Source: an uncultured Azospirillum sp.
GTDB taxonomy: Bacteria; Pseudomonadota; Alphaproteobacteria; RF32; CAG-239
Assembly: GCA_902489795.1 (NCBI GenBank)
Contig: CABUBU010000011.1
Coordinates: 1-54,306, forward strand
Length of the DNA stretch: 54,306 nucleotides
Direction of reading: 5' to 3'
Shown: positions 17,376 to 26,525 of the stretch, one piece after another
Layout of the letters: the number at the start of each line of letters is the position of its first letter
Position numbering within the stretch: the first letter of the stretch is position 1
Notes under the pieces: model-generated
Databases searched by the model: none
Told to the model about the DNA's origin: nothing
Seen by the model: the letters and a program-made list of their open reading frames with translations, nothing else
Translations under genes and position numbers: made by a program

Positions 17376-19517
17376 TTACTTTAACAAGTTCTTAATCAGC
17401 TTTTTCGCGCCGTTTTCCAAAGCTTTGGCCGCATCCTTAGTTGCCGCGACCCCTTTGTCCGCAACATCTGCCGCTCCCTGATAGGCCCCCTGAGCGGCAC
17501 CGCTGACACCTGATGGTTTTGGAAAACGGTCCTGATACGCGGTGCCTTTGAGAGCGGTGTAGCACGGCGCGGAATCGCGGTCAAGCAGCAGCCCGGCGCC
17601 GGCGTAGGCGGGACCGGCGGCAACGCCGGCGATGGTACGCAGCGCCCCGCTCTTGTCCAGCGCAATTTTCGGATTTTGCAAACTGCCGCCGATTTCGATC
17701 AGGTTGCTCAGCGCCTGCATGATGCCGACGTCGTTAAGGCCGTTGCGATAGGCGTTCAGGCTCAGTTTGAGCTTGTCGTTTTGCAGGTTGACGGTGCCGC
17801 CGCTGACCAGCGTCAGCTTGTCGGAATCAACCGCAATACCTTTGGGAAAATTGACGTTGCCGTTGCTGACGTCGGCCCGTACGACCGCGCATTTCAAATC
17901 CACCTTTTCGGTTTTGGAGGTATCTATCTTCAAAACATTCATCAACTGATTGACAAAACTGTTGGTAAGCCAGCTGAGACGGCCGGTCTGCAGCGTCGAC
18001 TTGTCAACAATCACGACCAGCCGGCCGGAAAGCGAATTGACCAGCGCGCGCCAGGTGTCGCCGCGGCCGCTCAGATCGGCCGAAAGCAGACTTTCCCCGC
18101 CGGAAACGATGCCGAAGTCGGTACTGTTCGTTATCTGAAACTCCTTATGCAGACTTTGCAGCACCATATCTTTCGTATCGGCTTTGAATGTCAGCGAACG
18201 GGTGCCGGCGTTAACTGCGGCGACAACGTTCGCGGTTCCCTGTCCAAACCGCAATTCAAGCGGATTGACGTTCAGCACGCCGTTTTTCAGCGACGCCGTC
18301 AGTTTGACGTCGTCAAGCGAAAGGCTGTCGTTGACAATCAACTTGGCCACGCTGACTTTGAAGTCGCCGTTGACGGTCTTCAGCAGCTCATAGGGTATCC
18401 TGTCGTTCGGCACCAGTTCGCTTGCATTGGCGGAAGCAATCAGCGGCGGCAGGTTAAACGCGGTCGGACTTTGCGGATTAAACAACCGCAAATCAATCTT
18501 ATCGCTTTTCAGATCAGCCCTGACATACGGAACCTTGCCCGAGATGTCGGCGCCCGCGGTACCGGTAATTACGTTATTAACGACGTTAAGCGAGGAAATA
18601 TTGAGCGAAACGCTTTTCAGATCGGCTTTGCCGCTTGCAATCAGCGTCGTTTCCGGCGCGTTGAAATTGCCGGCCGGGTTATAAACGTTCATTTTAAACT
18701 CCGCCCGCAGCTTGTTCATCACGTCGTAAAGTTCGGCCTGCACCGAAGCCTTGACGTTCAGGGCAGTCACTTCAACGTTGGCCGGCCAGGCTTTGCCGGC
18801 GTCAAACAATCCGGCCAGAGAACCGGTATCGCCCTTGCCGGCGACGTTCATGCCGTCAAAGACCAGATCCCAGCCGATATTCATCGGCGCGTTGATGCCT
18901 TCGGTCGAAAAGGTCAGACTGTTGATTTCAAGCTTTACCGGTTCGGCGCCGGAAGCCAGGTACTGCACCTCGCTTTTTTTCACCGCCACTTCGCGGGCAA
19001 CCACGTCGGTCAGGGTGTTAAGAAAAACGGGCGTACCGCCGGAAGTCTCTTCGGCATGGGCGGAAGCGATCAGCCAGCCGCCGGAGGAAAAGGCGGTTTT
19101 GGCCGGTTCGGCCGTTTTTACCGGCGCAAAAGTCCAGTTGTTTTTGCCGTCTTTGGCCGTTTCCAGAAAAATTTTGGCATCGCTGATCACCGCTTTGTCA
19201 ACCACCACCTGTTTTTTCAGCAGCGGCAGCAAAGAGAATTTCAGTTCCAGTGAGCCGATTTCCGCCATTTGCGGATTTTTTGCCCAGGAGGGGTTGGACA
19301 GGCTGACGTCGTTGATGATGAGCGTCGGAATCAGCGAAACGCCGAGAGAGGCATCGCCTTTAACCGCAAGTTTGCGCCCGGTCTGTTCGTAAACAATTTT
19401 TTCCGCATACGACTTGTATTTGTTCAAGTCAAACGTTTTGAGGAAAACATAGCCGCCGACGACAACCACGACGACCAGCAGCAAAACAATTCCCAGCAGC
19501 CATTTCACAAAACGCAT
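17376..19517 (-). CDS. AsmA family envelope protein
   Basis: A 713-residue inner-membrane-anchored protein with one N-terminal transmembrane helix (residues 5-26), the AsmA opening LNKYKSYAEKIVYEQTGRKLAVKGDASLG, a long beta-groove-like domain and the C-terminal AsmA signature (RGDTWRALVNSLSGRLVVIVDKSTL). AsmA-type proteins are thought to move phospholipids between the membranes or support outer-membrane homeostasis. The ATG at 19517 is chosen over one at 19544 because GGGAGGG precedes it. The extreme C-terminus is an Ala- and Lys-rich amphipathic tail. Confidence 0.9.
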   Translation of the reverse strand: MRFVKWLLGIVLLLVVVVVVGGYVFLKTFDLNKYKSYAEKIVYEQTGRKLAVKGDASLGVSLIPTLIINDVSLSNPSWAKNPQMAEIGSLELKFSLLPLLKKQVVVDKAVISDAKIFLETAKDGKNNWTFAPVKTAEPAKTAFSSGGWLIASAHAEETSGGTPVFLNTLTDVVAREVAVKKSEVQYLASGAEPVKLEINSLTFSTEGINAPMNIGWDLVFDGMNVAGKGDTGSLAGLFDAGKAWPANVEVTALNVKASVQAELYDVMNKLRAEFKMNVYNPAGNFNAPETTLIASGKADLKSVSLNISSLNVVNNVITGTAGADISGKVPYVRADLKSDKIDLRLFNPQSPTAFNLPPLIASANASELVPNDRIPYELLKTVNGDFKVSVAKLIVNDSLSLDDVKLTASLKNGVLNVNPLELRFGQGTANVVAAVNAGTRSLTFKADTKDMVLQSLHKEFQITNSTDFGIVSGGESLLSADLSGRGDTWRALVNSLSGRLVVIVDKSTLQTGRLSWLTNSFVNQLMNVLKIDTSKTEKVDLKCAVVRADVSNGNVNFPKGIAVDSDKLTLVSGGTVNLQNDKLKLSLNAYRNGLNDVGIMQALSNLIEIGGSLQNPKIALDKSGALRTIAGVAAGPAYAGAGLLLDRDSAPCYTALKGTAYQDRFPKPSGVSGAAQGAYQGAADVADKGVAATKDAAKALENGAKKLIKNLLK

Positions 19518-19552
19518 TTCTATCCCTCCCGTCAATGACAACAATTTTATTT

Positions 19553-20482
19553 TCAGTTTTTGAAAGCAAGTCCGGCCGCCTCCAGCCCGGCTTTAAAATG
19601 AGCCGGCAGCGGAGCGGTGATTACGGTTTGCTTATTATATAGGGCCGACAAATCGATTTTGTAAGCATGCAGATGCAATTTGTCGGCAAACAAGTTAAAT
19701 TTTCTTCTTTCGGGACCGAAGTAACGGTCGTCGCCGACGATCGGACAGCCGATTGATTCCAGATGCGCGCGGATCTGATGAGTGCGCCCGGTCAGCGGGC
19801 TGGCTTCCACCAAGGCAAAACGGTCGCCGACGCTGTCCAGCACCCGGTACAGGGTACGCGCGCTCTGGCCGTCCGGAGCAACGATCATCTTTTCTCCCAC
19901 TTTTTTCAACGGCACTTTAATTTCTCCGTGTTCTTCCCGCGGACAGCCGACGGTCAGCGCCAGATAGGTTTTCGGCAGCCGGTGGGTGCGAAAAGCGCCG
20001 GTCAGAAGCTCGGCATACTTGCGATTACGCGCCAGCAGCAGGATGCCGCTGGTGTCTTTGTCGATCCGGTGCACCAGTCTGGGACGTTCTTCCTTTTCAA
20101 ATTTCAGACCGTCAAGCAGCCCGTCGACATGAAAATGCGTATTGGTGCCGCCCTGCACCGCCAGCCCCGAAGGCTTGTTGAGCGCAATCACGTTGTCGTC
20201 TTTGAAAATTACCAGACTGCGGATAAAATCGATTTCCTTCGGCGCCAGTTCGGCGCTTTTTTCCGCCGCGGCTTCGCCTTCTTTTAACGGCGGGATCCGC
20301 ACTTCCTGCCCGGCGGCCAGCTTCAGCGAGGCTTCCGCCCGTTTGCCGTCAACCTTGATCTGCTTAGTGCGCAGCAGCTTTTGCAGCCGCCCCAGCGTCA
20401 GGTTCGGATAATATTTCAAAAACCAGCGGTTCAGCCGCATGCCGTCGTCGGCTTCCTTTACCTTGATCAGTTCCACAGACAT
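19553..20482 (-). CDS. rluC: 23S rRNA pseudouridine synthase, RluC/RluD family
   Basis: A 309-residue enzyme with an N-terminal S4 RNA-binding domain (MRLNRWFLKYYPNLTLGRLQKLLRTKQIKVDGKR) and a catalytic domain whose aspartate lies in HRIDKDTSGILLLAR. The GRTHQIRAHL motif follows. It isomerises uridines in 23S rRNA. RluC is the best match because of the S4 domain with this linker, but RluD cannot be excluded. It lies 3 bp downstream of the P-loop kinase gene and 35 bp upstream of the AsmA gene, in one minus-strand run. Confidence 0.9.
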   Translation of the reverse strand: MSVELIKVKEADDGMRLNRWFLKYYPNLTLGRLQKLLRTKQIKVDGKRAEASLKLAAGQEVRIPPLKEGEAAAEKSAELAPKEIDFIRSLVIFKDDNVIALNKPSGLAVQGGTNTHFHVDGLLDGLKFEKEERPRLVHRIDKDTSGILLLARNRKYAELLTGAFRTHRLPKTYLALTVGCPREEHGEIKVPLKKVGEKMIVAPDGQSARTLYRVLDSVGDRFALVEASPLTGRTHQIRAHLESIGCPIVGDDRYFGPERRKFNLFADKLHLHAYKIDLSALYNKQTVITAPLPAHFKAGLEAAGLAFKN

Positions 20483-20485
20483 AAC

Positions 20486-21292
20486 TTATTTTCTTTCCAT
20501 CATTTCTTTTTTCAGAGCCATCAGCTGCATGAAATCTTCTTCCCGACCGGCATTGTCCGCCCGGCGTTTCAGTTTTTCGCAGCGTTCCAGATGCCGTTCC
20601 ATCGGAATCAATTCCAGACTTTCGATAAACCTGTCAAAATCGTCGCCGGTCTTAAAAGAAGGTTCCTTTTTGCCGAATTCGTAAATTTCCAGCGGATAAC
20701 CGCGTTCGACCGCCTGCATGACAAATTCTTCCACCGCCGCCGACACGTTCATCGACACGCTCGGTTTCACGCCGAGAGGATTGCCCGAAGGGTAGCCGAA
20801 CTTTTCCCGCAGCTGCCGGTGGCGGGAAAAAGCGTCGTCGTTGTCCATTTTCCGTTCGACCACGTTCATCGCCGCCTGATATTCGTCAACCAACATGACT
20901 TTGAGTTTGGTTTGATAACCAAACTTCGGAACATGTTCCAACATTTTGAACGTATTTTGCAGCACCGAAGTGTCATAGACGATGTTCATTTTGTTTTTGA
21001 CCGCCGCCTTATAAATTTCATTTGACACCACGGTGGCAAAACGGCCGACCTCCCGGTCACAAAAATCTTCGCGAATATCGATGCCGAGCGTTTTCGCATA
21101 TTCGGCAATGACATGATCGGAAGAGATGACCACCGCGTTGTCAATGGTTGACGCCAGGGTGGACTTGCCCGACCCCGGCGCGCCGACCAGAGCATAAAAA
21201 GTCGGATTTTCCGACGGCGTTTTTCCTTTCAGCGCCTCGGCCACCATCCGTTCGGTAAAAACCTGCCGTTCGTCTTCCGCCAGTTCAATCAT
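20486..21292 (-). CDS. Zeta-toxin-like P-loop kinase
   Basis: A 268-residue protein with a Walker A motif GAPGSGKST (residues 37-45), a DHV motif (VVISSDHVIAEYA) and NIVYDTSVLQNTFKMLEHV, as in zeta-toxin and polynucleotide-kinase-like proteins that phosphorylate nucleotide sugars or nucleic acids. The rest is helical and Lys/Glu-rich. No antitoxin gene is adjacent, and it overlaps rarA by 4 bp, so a housekeeping role is more likely than a toxin. The substrate is unknown. Confidence 0.7.
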   Translation of the reverse strand: MIELAEDERQVFTERMVAEALKGKTPSENPTFYALVGAPGSGKSTLASTIDNAVVISSDHVIAEYAKTLGIDIREDFCDREVGRFATVVSNEIYKAAVKNKMNIVYDTSVLQNTFKMLEHVPKFGYQTKLKVMLVDEYQAAMNVVERKMDNDDAFSRHRQLREKFGYPSGNPLGVKPSVSMNVSAAVEEFVMQAVERGYPLEIYEFGKKEPSFKTGDDFDRFIESLELIPMERHLERCEKLKRRADNAGREEDFMQLMALKKEMMERK

Positions 21293-22614
21293 TGTCCGTC
21301 CTCCTCCTGCTGTTTGTTTTTGTTCTTTTCGCGGCGGAGTTTGTCAAAATACTCCACCCGTTTTTTCACTTCGCGTTCAAAACCGCGTTCCACCGGGAAA
21401 TAAAGCTTCTGTCGGCGGATCCCTTCGGGAAAATAATTTTGCCCCGAAAAACCGTCTTCCAGATCCTGATCATAAACATAGCCCTGATTGTACCCCAGTT
21501 CCTTCATCAGTTTGGTCGGCGCGTTCAAAATATGTTTCGGCGGCATCAGCGAACCGGTCTTTTTGGCCAGGTCAAAAGCTTTGTGCATGGCTTTGTAAAC
21601 ACCGGCCGACTTGGGCGCGGTGGCCAGATAAACCGTCAGCTGCATCAAAGCCAGATCGCCTTCCGGCGACCCCAGCCGTTCATAAGTGTCCCAACAGGCG
21701 ATCGCCTGAGTGACGGCATTGGGATCGGCCATCGACACGTCTTCCACCGCAAAACGGGTCAGACGGCGGAAAATGTATTTCGGATCTTCGCCAGCCGCCA
21801 CCATCCGCGCCACCCAGTAAAGGGCGGCGTCGACGTCGGAACCGCGCAATGATTTGTGCACGGCAGAAATCAGGTTGTAGTGGCCGTCGCGCCCCTTGTC
21901 ATAGACCGGCGCCCGCGAACGGATGATTTTAAGCAGGCTTTCCCGGTCAAAAACCTCGCCTTCTTTGGCATAGTTCAACACGCTTTCCGCCAAGTTGAGG
22001 ATATAGCGCCCGTCGCCGTCGGCGGTGGCCTTCATCAGTTCGCGCGCCTCGTCATCAACCGGCAGCCAGCGCCCGGTTTCTTTTTCCGCACGACGCAAAA
22101 GTTCCTCAAAATCGTCGGAATTCAGGCGGTTTAAAACAAATACCTGGCAGCGGGACAAGAGCGCCGCGTTCAGCTCAAACGAGGGATTCTCGGTGGTGGC
22201 GCCGACAAGAATGACGGTGCCGTCTTCCACATAGGGCAGAAAACCGTCCTGCTGCGACTTGTTGAAACGATGAATTTCGTCTACGAACAAAAGCGTGCCC
22301 TTGCCCTGGTTGGCGCGGCGTTCCTGCGCGTACTGAAAAACCCTTTTCAAGTCCGCAACGCCGGAAAAAACGGCGGAAATCTGTTCAAAATACAAATTGG
22401 TATGTTCGGCGATCAGGCGGGCAATGGTGGTTTTGCCGCAGCCGGGCGGCCCCCAGAGAATGAAAGAGGTGATTTTGCCCGACTTCACCATCCGCCCGAG
22501 CGGCGCATCCGGCCCCACCACATGATCCTGCCCGACCACTTCGCTCAGGTTTTGCGGACGCAAACGGTCGGCCAGCGGGCGTTTGACTTTCTGCGAAAAC
22601 AAAGTGTCTTCCAT
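21289..22614 (-). CDS. rarA: Replication-associated recombination protein RarA (MgsA)
   Basis: A 441-residue AAA+ ATPase that acts at stalled replication forks. The N-terminus has PLADRLRPQNLSEVVGQDHVVG, Walker A GPPGCGKTT (residues 55-63), Walker B LLFVDEIHRFNKSQQD (D112, E113), and sensor 1 ATTENPSF. The C-terminal tetramerisation region ends with YPEG-type motifs (FSGQNYFPEGIRRQKLYFPVERGFE). The last 4 bp overlap the next gene. All expected motifs are present. Confidence 0.96.
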   Translation of the reverse strand: MEDTLFSQKVKRPLADRLRPQNLSEVVGQDHVVGPDAPLGRMVKSGKITSFILWGPPGCGKTTIARLIAEHTNLYFEQISAVFSGVADLKRVFQYAQERRANQGKGTLLFVDEIHRFNKSQQDGFLPYVEDGTVILVGATTENPSFELNAALLSRCQVFVLNRLNSDDFEELLRRAEKETGRWLPVDDEARELMKATADGDGRYILNLAESVLNYAKEGEVFDRESLLKIIRSRAPVYDKGRDGHYNLISAVHKSLRGSDVDAALYWVARMVAAGEDPKYIFRRLTRFAVEDVSMADPNAVTQAIACWDTYERLGSPEGDLALMQLTVYLATAPKSAGVYKAMHKAFDLAKKTGSLMPPKHILNAPTKLMKELGYNQGYVYDQDLEDGFSGQNYFPEGIRRQKLYFPVERGFEREVKKRVEYFDKLRREKNKNKQQEEDGQ

Positions 22615-22622
22615 GGCCGCTC

Positions 22623-24191
22623 CTACCGCTGATAACCGCCGCGGTCGCGGCCGTTAAAGAGTTCCGGATTTTCCTTTTGCCGACGCTTGGCTTCCAGCAC
22701 CCGGCGTTTGCGTTCTTCGATCACGCTGCGCAGTTCCTCCTTGTTGGCTTTGTTTTGCTGACGGATATGTTCCAGCGCCTCTTCGTCCTTCACCGGCGCT
22801 TTTTCCTTGTGTTTGAACACCTTTTGACCGAACTTTACCAGATTTTCCACATCCATGCCCTTAAAACCGGAAACGTTGTAAACCCCGAAATTGCGCGCAT
22901 CGTTTAAGAAAAAGTCGGTAAAGTCGATGAACTTTCCGGTTTTGCGGACTTTCTTTTTCGGCGCCAGAATTTTTTTCAGTTCCATTGCCGTCGGTACGTG
23001 CCCGAGCGCCTGAGCGATCTGTTCGGGAGTGATGATACATTCGCTTAAGTCCAGTTCCATGATGTTGACGCCGGTAAAGTCAACGCCGGTAAAGTCGACG
23101 CCGCGGAGATTGACCCTGCTCAGGTCAATTTTGCGCAGATCGAGCATTGTCAGATTGATGCGGGTCAGATTGAGCTTGTGCGGATAATACTGCGCCAGGT
23201 ATTCAATCAGCTCCTGCAATTCCTCCAGACTGATGTCGTCAATCGTAATGTCGAGCAGAATGGCGTCCTGAAAATAAACGTCGGTCAGCACCACGTTGTT
23301 CATGACTGCGCCGGTAAAGTTGGTGCCGATCAGCTGGGCACCGGCAAATACCGCTCCCGTCAGGTCGGCGCCGGAAAGGTTGGTGTTGGTCAGGTTGGCG
23401 CCGGAAAAGTCCGCTCCCCGCAGATCGGAACCGGAGAAATTGACACCTGACAAGTTGGCGGCCGAAAAGTTAGCGTTTGACAGATCCTCGTGGTCAAACT
23501 CGCCGTTTTCAAGGTTTTTGCCGTTAAATTCGATATTTAATATCGGCAGATCATCTTCGGGAGAGCGGGAAACGGCATGCCAGGGGTCTGGTCCGCCGCC
23601 GTCGTCATCATCGTTCGACGGCAGCGGCAGGTCTTCGTCTTCCGCCCCGCCGTCGTCGTCTTCATCCTCGTCATAATCGTCAAAATCCCGGCCATCTTCC
23701 GCCGGACCGTCATAATCCCCGTCGTCATAATCGTCGCCGACAGCGGCATAATCTTCTTCATCGTCATCATCGGCGCGGCGGGAATCTTCATCTTCGTCCG
23801 CTTCTTCGTCATCTGCCGGCAGGCGGCCGCTTTCATCTTCCGCCGGCCGGTCGTAGTCTTCTTCGTCGTCATAACCGGCGGGGTCTTCATAACGCTCCCG
23901 CTCATCATATTCGTCATCATCTTCCGGAAAATATTCATCCGCGGCAAAAACCTCTTTGCGGGGCATAAAGTCCCTCTCATTCTCCGCGGGCTCTTTCTTT
24001 TCGGCGCTAATATTTCCGCCGGCGGCATATTCGGGATAGGCGCGGCGCAGGTCTTCGTCTTCCTCTTCGTCATAAACGGCAAACGCCCCGTCTTCCCCCA
24101 TTTCCAGACGGGAGGCGCGAGCTTTGTCCCTTATCGCTTTCAGAGCGGCTATTTTTTCTTCGTCGGAAGCCATCTTCACCCCTGCAACCAT
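22623..24191 (-). CDS. Pentapeptide-repeat protein with long acidic N-terminal region
   Basis: A 522-residue protein. Residues about 36-205 are extremely rich in Asp and Glu and probably disordered. Residues about 222-300 are pentapeptide repeats of the A(N/D)(L/F)xx type that form a right-handed quadrilateral beta-helix, and a second short set runs from 340 to 385. The C-terminus (470-510) is a charged helix. There is no signal peptide, so it is cytosolic. An alternative start is the ATG at 24173, preceded by AGGGGTG. Such repeats can mimic DNA or act as scaffolds, but no function can be assigned here. Confidence 0.85.
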   Translation of the reverse strand: MVAGVKMASDEEKIAALKAIRDKARASRLEMGEDGAFAVYDEEEDEDLRRAYPEYAAGGNISAEKKEPAENERDFMPRKEVFAADEYFPEDDDEYDERERYEDPAGYDDEEDYDRPAEDESGRLPADDEEADEDEDSRRADDDDEEDYAAVGDDYDDGDYDGPAEDGRDFDDYDEDEDDDGGAEDEDLPLPSNDDDDGGGPDPWHAVSRSPEDDLPILNIEFNGKNLENGEFDHEDLSNANFSAANLSGVNFSGSDLRGADFSGANLTNTNLSGADLTGAVFAGAQLIGTNFTGAVMNNVVLTDVYFQDAILLDITIDDISLEELQELIEYLAQYYPHKLNLTRINLTMLDLRKIDLSRVNLRGVDFTGVDFTGVNIMELDLSECIITPEQIAQALGHVPTAMELKKILAPKKKVRKTGKFIDFTDFFLNDARNFGVYNVSGFKGMDVENLVKFGQKVFKHKEKAPVKDEEALEHIRQQNKANKEELRSVIEERKRRVLEAKRRQKENPELFNGRDRGGYQR

Positions 24192-24243
24192 TTATCCTGC
24201 CGGCTTTTTATCATAGCTTAAGAAAAGTAAATTTACAAACCTT

Positions 24244-24801
24244 TTATATGCTCTCTTCAAAAAATTCGCCGCCGATGATGTTTTTGGCAACCTCGTAGAC
24301 AAATCCGGCGCGCACAAGAGTCGCCAGGTCCTTCTGCCGGCAGGCATTCCGCTCTTCCCCGCTTTTGCGGAAAGGGCCGATTTTCTTTTTGCGGGCAAAG
24401 TTTTCGGCCGCTTTCTCCTCGTCAATTTCCGCCGCCGACAAAATCTTGTCCGTCACTTCTTCTTCCACGCCCTTTTGCTTCATTTTCTGACGAATCCAGC
24501 GTTCCGGTTTGCCGGCCGCGAGATAAGCGGAAATTTTGGCTTCCGCATATCTGGCGTCGTCAAGGTAGCCCACGCGCTTGAAACCGGCAATAATGTCTTC
24601 AATCCAGGATTCCGCCTGCCGCCGGTCAAAATCCGGATTTTCCCGCGCATGGTCAAAAACCCGCCGGCTCAGCACCCGGCGCAGGTTGTCGGCAGAAGAA
24701 TCAAAGCGTTCAAGGTAATAAAGGGCGATGTTTTTTAAGCGTTCCGGCGTAATTTTCCGCTTTTGGCGGGGAGAAACCGGCTTTTTTTCGTCATTTTCCA
24801 T
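24244..24801 (-). CDS. recX: Regulatory protein RecX
   Basis: A 185-residue helical protein with RecX family features: an N-terminal region ERLKNIALYYLERFDSSADNLRRVLSRRV, then VGYLDDARYAEAKISAYLAAGKPERWIRQKMKQKGV. RecX limits RecA filament extension. The ATG at 24801 is chosen since AGGATG precedes it; an ATG at 24810 lies inside that ribosome binding site. recA is not in the window. It stands 52 bp upstream of the pentapeptide gene on the same strand. Confidence 0.9.
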   Translation of the reverse strand: MENDEKKPVSPRQKRKITPERLKNIALYYLERFDSSADNLRRVLSRRVFDHARENPDFDRRQAESWIEDIIAGFKRVGYLDDARYAEAKISAYLAAGKPERWIRQKMKQKGVEEEVTDKILSAAEIDEEKAAENFARKKKIGPFRKSGEERNACRQKDLATLVRAGFVYEVAKNIIGGEFFEESI

Positions 24802-24903
24802 TGCAAACATCCTATTTTCACTTGATTTTTATATAAACGGCATGTTAAACAATAAAATAGAATTTACAAGTATAAACCGTATTAACAACTATGGATTGGA
24901 CCA

Positions 24904-25521
24904 ATGATCAAAAAAATTCTTTCTATGTTTTGCGCCGCGGTACTCGTTTCCGGCCTGGCCGCCTGCGCCTCCACCGACGAAGCCGTTCCGCAAAAATACA
25001 ACGAACCCCGTTTTAACGCCGACGGCATTGTCAACCTGAAAGTCAACAAAGTGGAAGTCGTTTCCGAATTTACGCCTTCCTTCACCCGTCCGAACGTTGA
25101 GCACCTGTTCCCGGTTTCGATCGAAAAAACGGCCAAACTGTGGGCGACCGATCGGCTGAAAGCGGTTGACTTTTCTTCCGACAAGCAGGCGACTTTCATC
25201 ATCAAGGACGCAAGCGTAACCGAAGAAGTGGTCAAATCCGACAAACTGTTTGAAAAAGACAGCCTGAAATACCGCGCCAAGTTGTCGGTGGTTTTAAAAG
25301 TCAACGACCCCTATAATTTCTCCAGCGCGGAAACTTCTCTTGAAGCCTGGCGCGAACTGACCATCCCGGTCGACACCAGCATCGAGGACAAAGAAAGATA
25401 CTGGAACAGCATGGTCGAAAAACTGTTTGAGGAATTCAACGCCCGCATGCAGATGAACATCAACAAATATCTGAACATGTATGTTGCCGATTCCGAATAC
25501 ATTCAGGATTACGACAAATAA
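24904..25521 (+). CDS. Lipoprotein of unknown function
   Basis: A 205-residue lipoprotein with lipobox LAAC (Cys 21). The mature part has a segment IVNLKVNKVEVVSEF followed by FPVSIEKTAKLWATDRLKAVD, and ends with a helical region. The pattern resembles small envelope lipoproteins that are common in Alphaproteobacteria but have no assigned role. It is transcribed away from recX and ends at a strong terminator 20 bp after the stop codon, so it is probably a single-gene unit. Confidence 0.8.
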   Translation: MIKKILSMFCAAVLVSGLAACASTDEAVPQKYNEPRFNADGIVNLKVNKVEVVSEFTPSFTRPNVEHLFPVSIEKTAKLWATDRLKAVDFSSDKQATFIIKDASVTEEVVKSDKLFEKDSLKYRAKLSVVLKVNDPYNFSSAETSLEAWRELTIPVDTSIEDKERYWNSMVEKLFEEFNARMQMNINKYLNMYVADSEYIQDYDK

Positions 25522-25539
25522 ATCAGGTTTGTTAACTGT

Positions 25540-25571
25540 AAGGCTCAGGATTAAATCCGAGCCTTTTTTTT
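25540..25571 (+). terminator. Rho-independent terminator after the lipoprotein gene
   Basis: AAGGCTC and GAGCCTT pair around an inner GGAT/ATCC stem and are followed by a run of eight T residues. This is a classic intrinsic terminator for the plus strand. Confidence 0.9.
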
Positions 25572-25639
25572 GTGCCGCTTTACAAGCTTTAACTTTGTAG
25601 AACCGAATTAAAAATTCTTCCCGAGCGGCTTATGAGTTC

Positions 25640-26100
25640 ACTCCGTTTGTCATGCTGAACTTCTCCATTCTGTCATGCCGAACCAGTCCAAATTTGTCAT
25701 GCCGAACTTGTTTCAGCGTCTCTTGTCCCGTTTCAACTTTCTGTATTCTTTGTTCCTCCCGTTTCTTTCTTCTTCTCTTCTTTTTCTCCCCTTTTTCTTC
25801 CCTTTACTCGCGAGATCCCGAAACAATTTCGGGATGACAATAGGGAGACGTTCGGGATAACACTACCTATTACACATTTCCCGCTCTCTCCTTTGCAGTC
25901 ATACTCGCCTCACACACCCGCACTTCTGCTCTTACGCTTACTCCCGCTTCTATACCTGTATTCACACCTGTTCTTGCTCTTGTTCTCGCATCCGTTTCCG
26001 CTTCCGCGCTTCAACCCCGTCCCCGGCCTCACTTCTCCCGTATTCGTTCTCTCTTCCTTTATCCCCTTTCGCTACGCTTTTTCCGCTTCTTCCTCTCCCT
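25640..26100. repeat. Second copy of the composite intergenic repeat
   Basis: TCATGC(C/T)GAAC occurs at about 25650, 25674 and 25697 and is followed by a hairpin CCCGAAACAATTTCGGG at 25817-25833, then about 240 bp that are almost purely pyrimidine-rich on the plus strand. The order and composition match 1-490 in reverse complement. The short open frames across it are repetitive and leucine- or serine-rich, and are not taken as genes. It is probably a multi-copy non-coding element. Confidence 0.65.
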
Positions 26101-26124
26101 CAAAAAAACTGATTAAATTTCCGC

Positions 26125-26153
26125 TTGCCAATCGGTAGTAATTTCTTTAATAT
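26125..26153 (+). promoter_or_regulatory. Promoter of RNA copy 1
   Basis: TTGCCA (26125-26130) and TAATAT (26148-26153) are 17 bp apart. The same two hexamers with the same spacing precede copies 2 (26491-26519) and 3 (26745-26773). Transcription would start near 26160. Confidence 0.75.
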
Positions 26154-26159
26154 CAACCC

Positions 26160-26440
26160 TGCATCCGGGAGGCCGGGTGCGGAGTGTCAGAGCTCCATTC
26201 TAGATGTAATCCCTGCTTTTGAGGGAGATACTGATATAAGCACATTTTTAATGTGTCGAATAAGGTATATTGTTCTTGTACAGTTCTCTTCACTTAGGCA
26301 TCTAAATTCGCTGCGGTCGCTCACGCTTTCCTTGCTCATTAAGATGTTACAAAGATTTTACAGACAAAAACAACCGGAGCAACGGTTGTTTTTGCTTAGC
26401 AATCCCGTCACCTTGGTTTTATCAAGGTGAGTTTTGTTTT
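26160..26440 (+). ncRNA. Structured RNA, copy 1 of a tandem triplet
   Basis: The copy opens with a hairpin GCATCCGG/CCGGGTGC, then GGAG/CTCC, then CCCT/AGGG. A stem ATACT/GGTAT next encloses a conserved internal loop (GATATAAG on one side, CGAATAA on the other) capped by CACA/TGTG. About 100 bp with its own hairpin is inserted after 26285. The end is a terminator hairpin CACCTTG/CAAGGTG with a T-rich run. No open frame is conserved between copies. No known RNA family was recognised. Confidence 0.7.
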
Positions 26441-26469
26441 AAATCAAAGTAAATAAGCAAAACAAAGGG
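26426..26469 (+). repeat. 44-bp direct repeat after RNA copy 1 (second at 26679-26722)
   Basis: These 44 bp are identical to 26679-26722, starting inside the terminator 3' arm. The repeat includes a further stem TTTGTTTT/AAAACAAA. Identity is higher here than inside the RNA bodies, which suggests recent tandem duplication of the unit. Confidence 0.85.
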
Positions 26470-26490
26470 GGGGTGATTAAAAGAAAGCTC

Positions 26491-26519
26491 TTGCCAACGG
26501 GCGGCAATTTCTTTAATAT
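26491..26519 (+). promoter_or_regulatory. Promoter of RNA copy 2
   Basis: TTGCCA at 26491-26496 and TAATAT at 26514-26519 are separated by 17 bp, as in copies 1 and 3. The predicted start is near 26526. Confidence 0.75.
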
Positions 26520-26525
26520 CAATCC

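Noticed and set aside
17676..19253. 525-codon open frame antisense to the AsmA gene
   Set aside because: A shadow of a long gene with strong third-position bias; no start signal or domain.
20486..21292. Toxin-antitoxin system
   Set aside because: The zeta-like kinase has no neighbouring antitoxin gene and is embedded in a housekeeping run.
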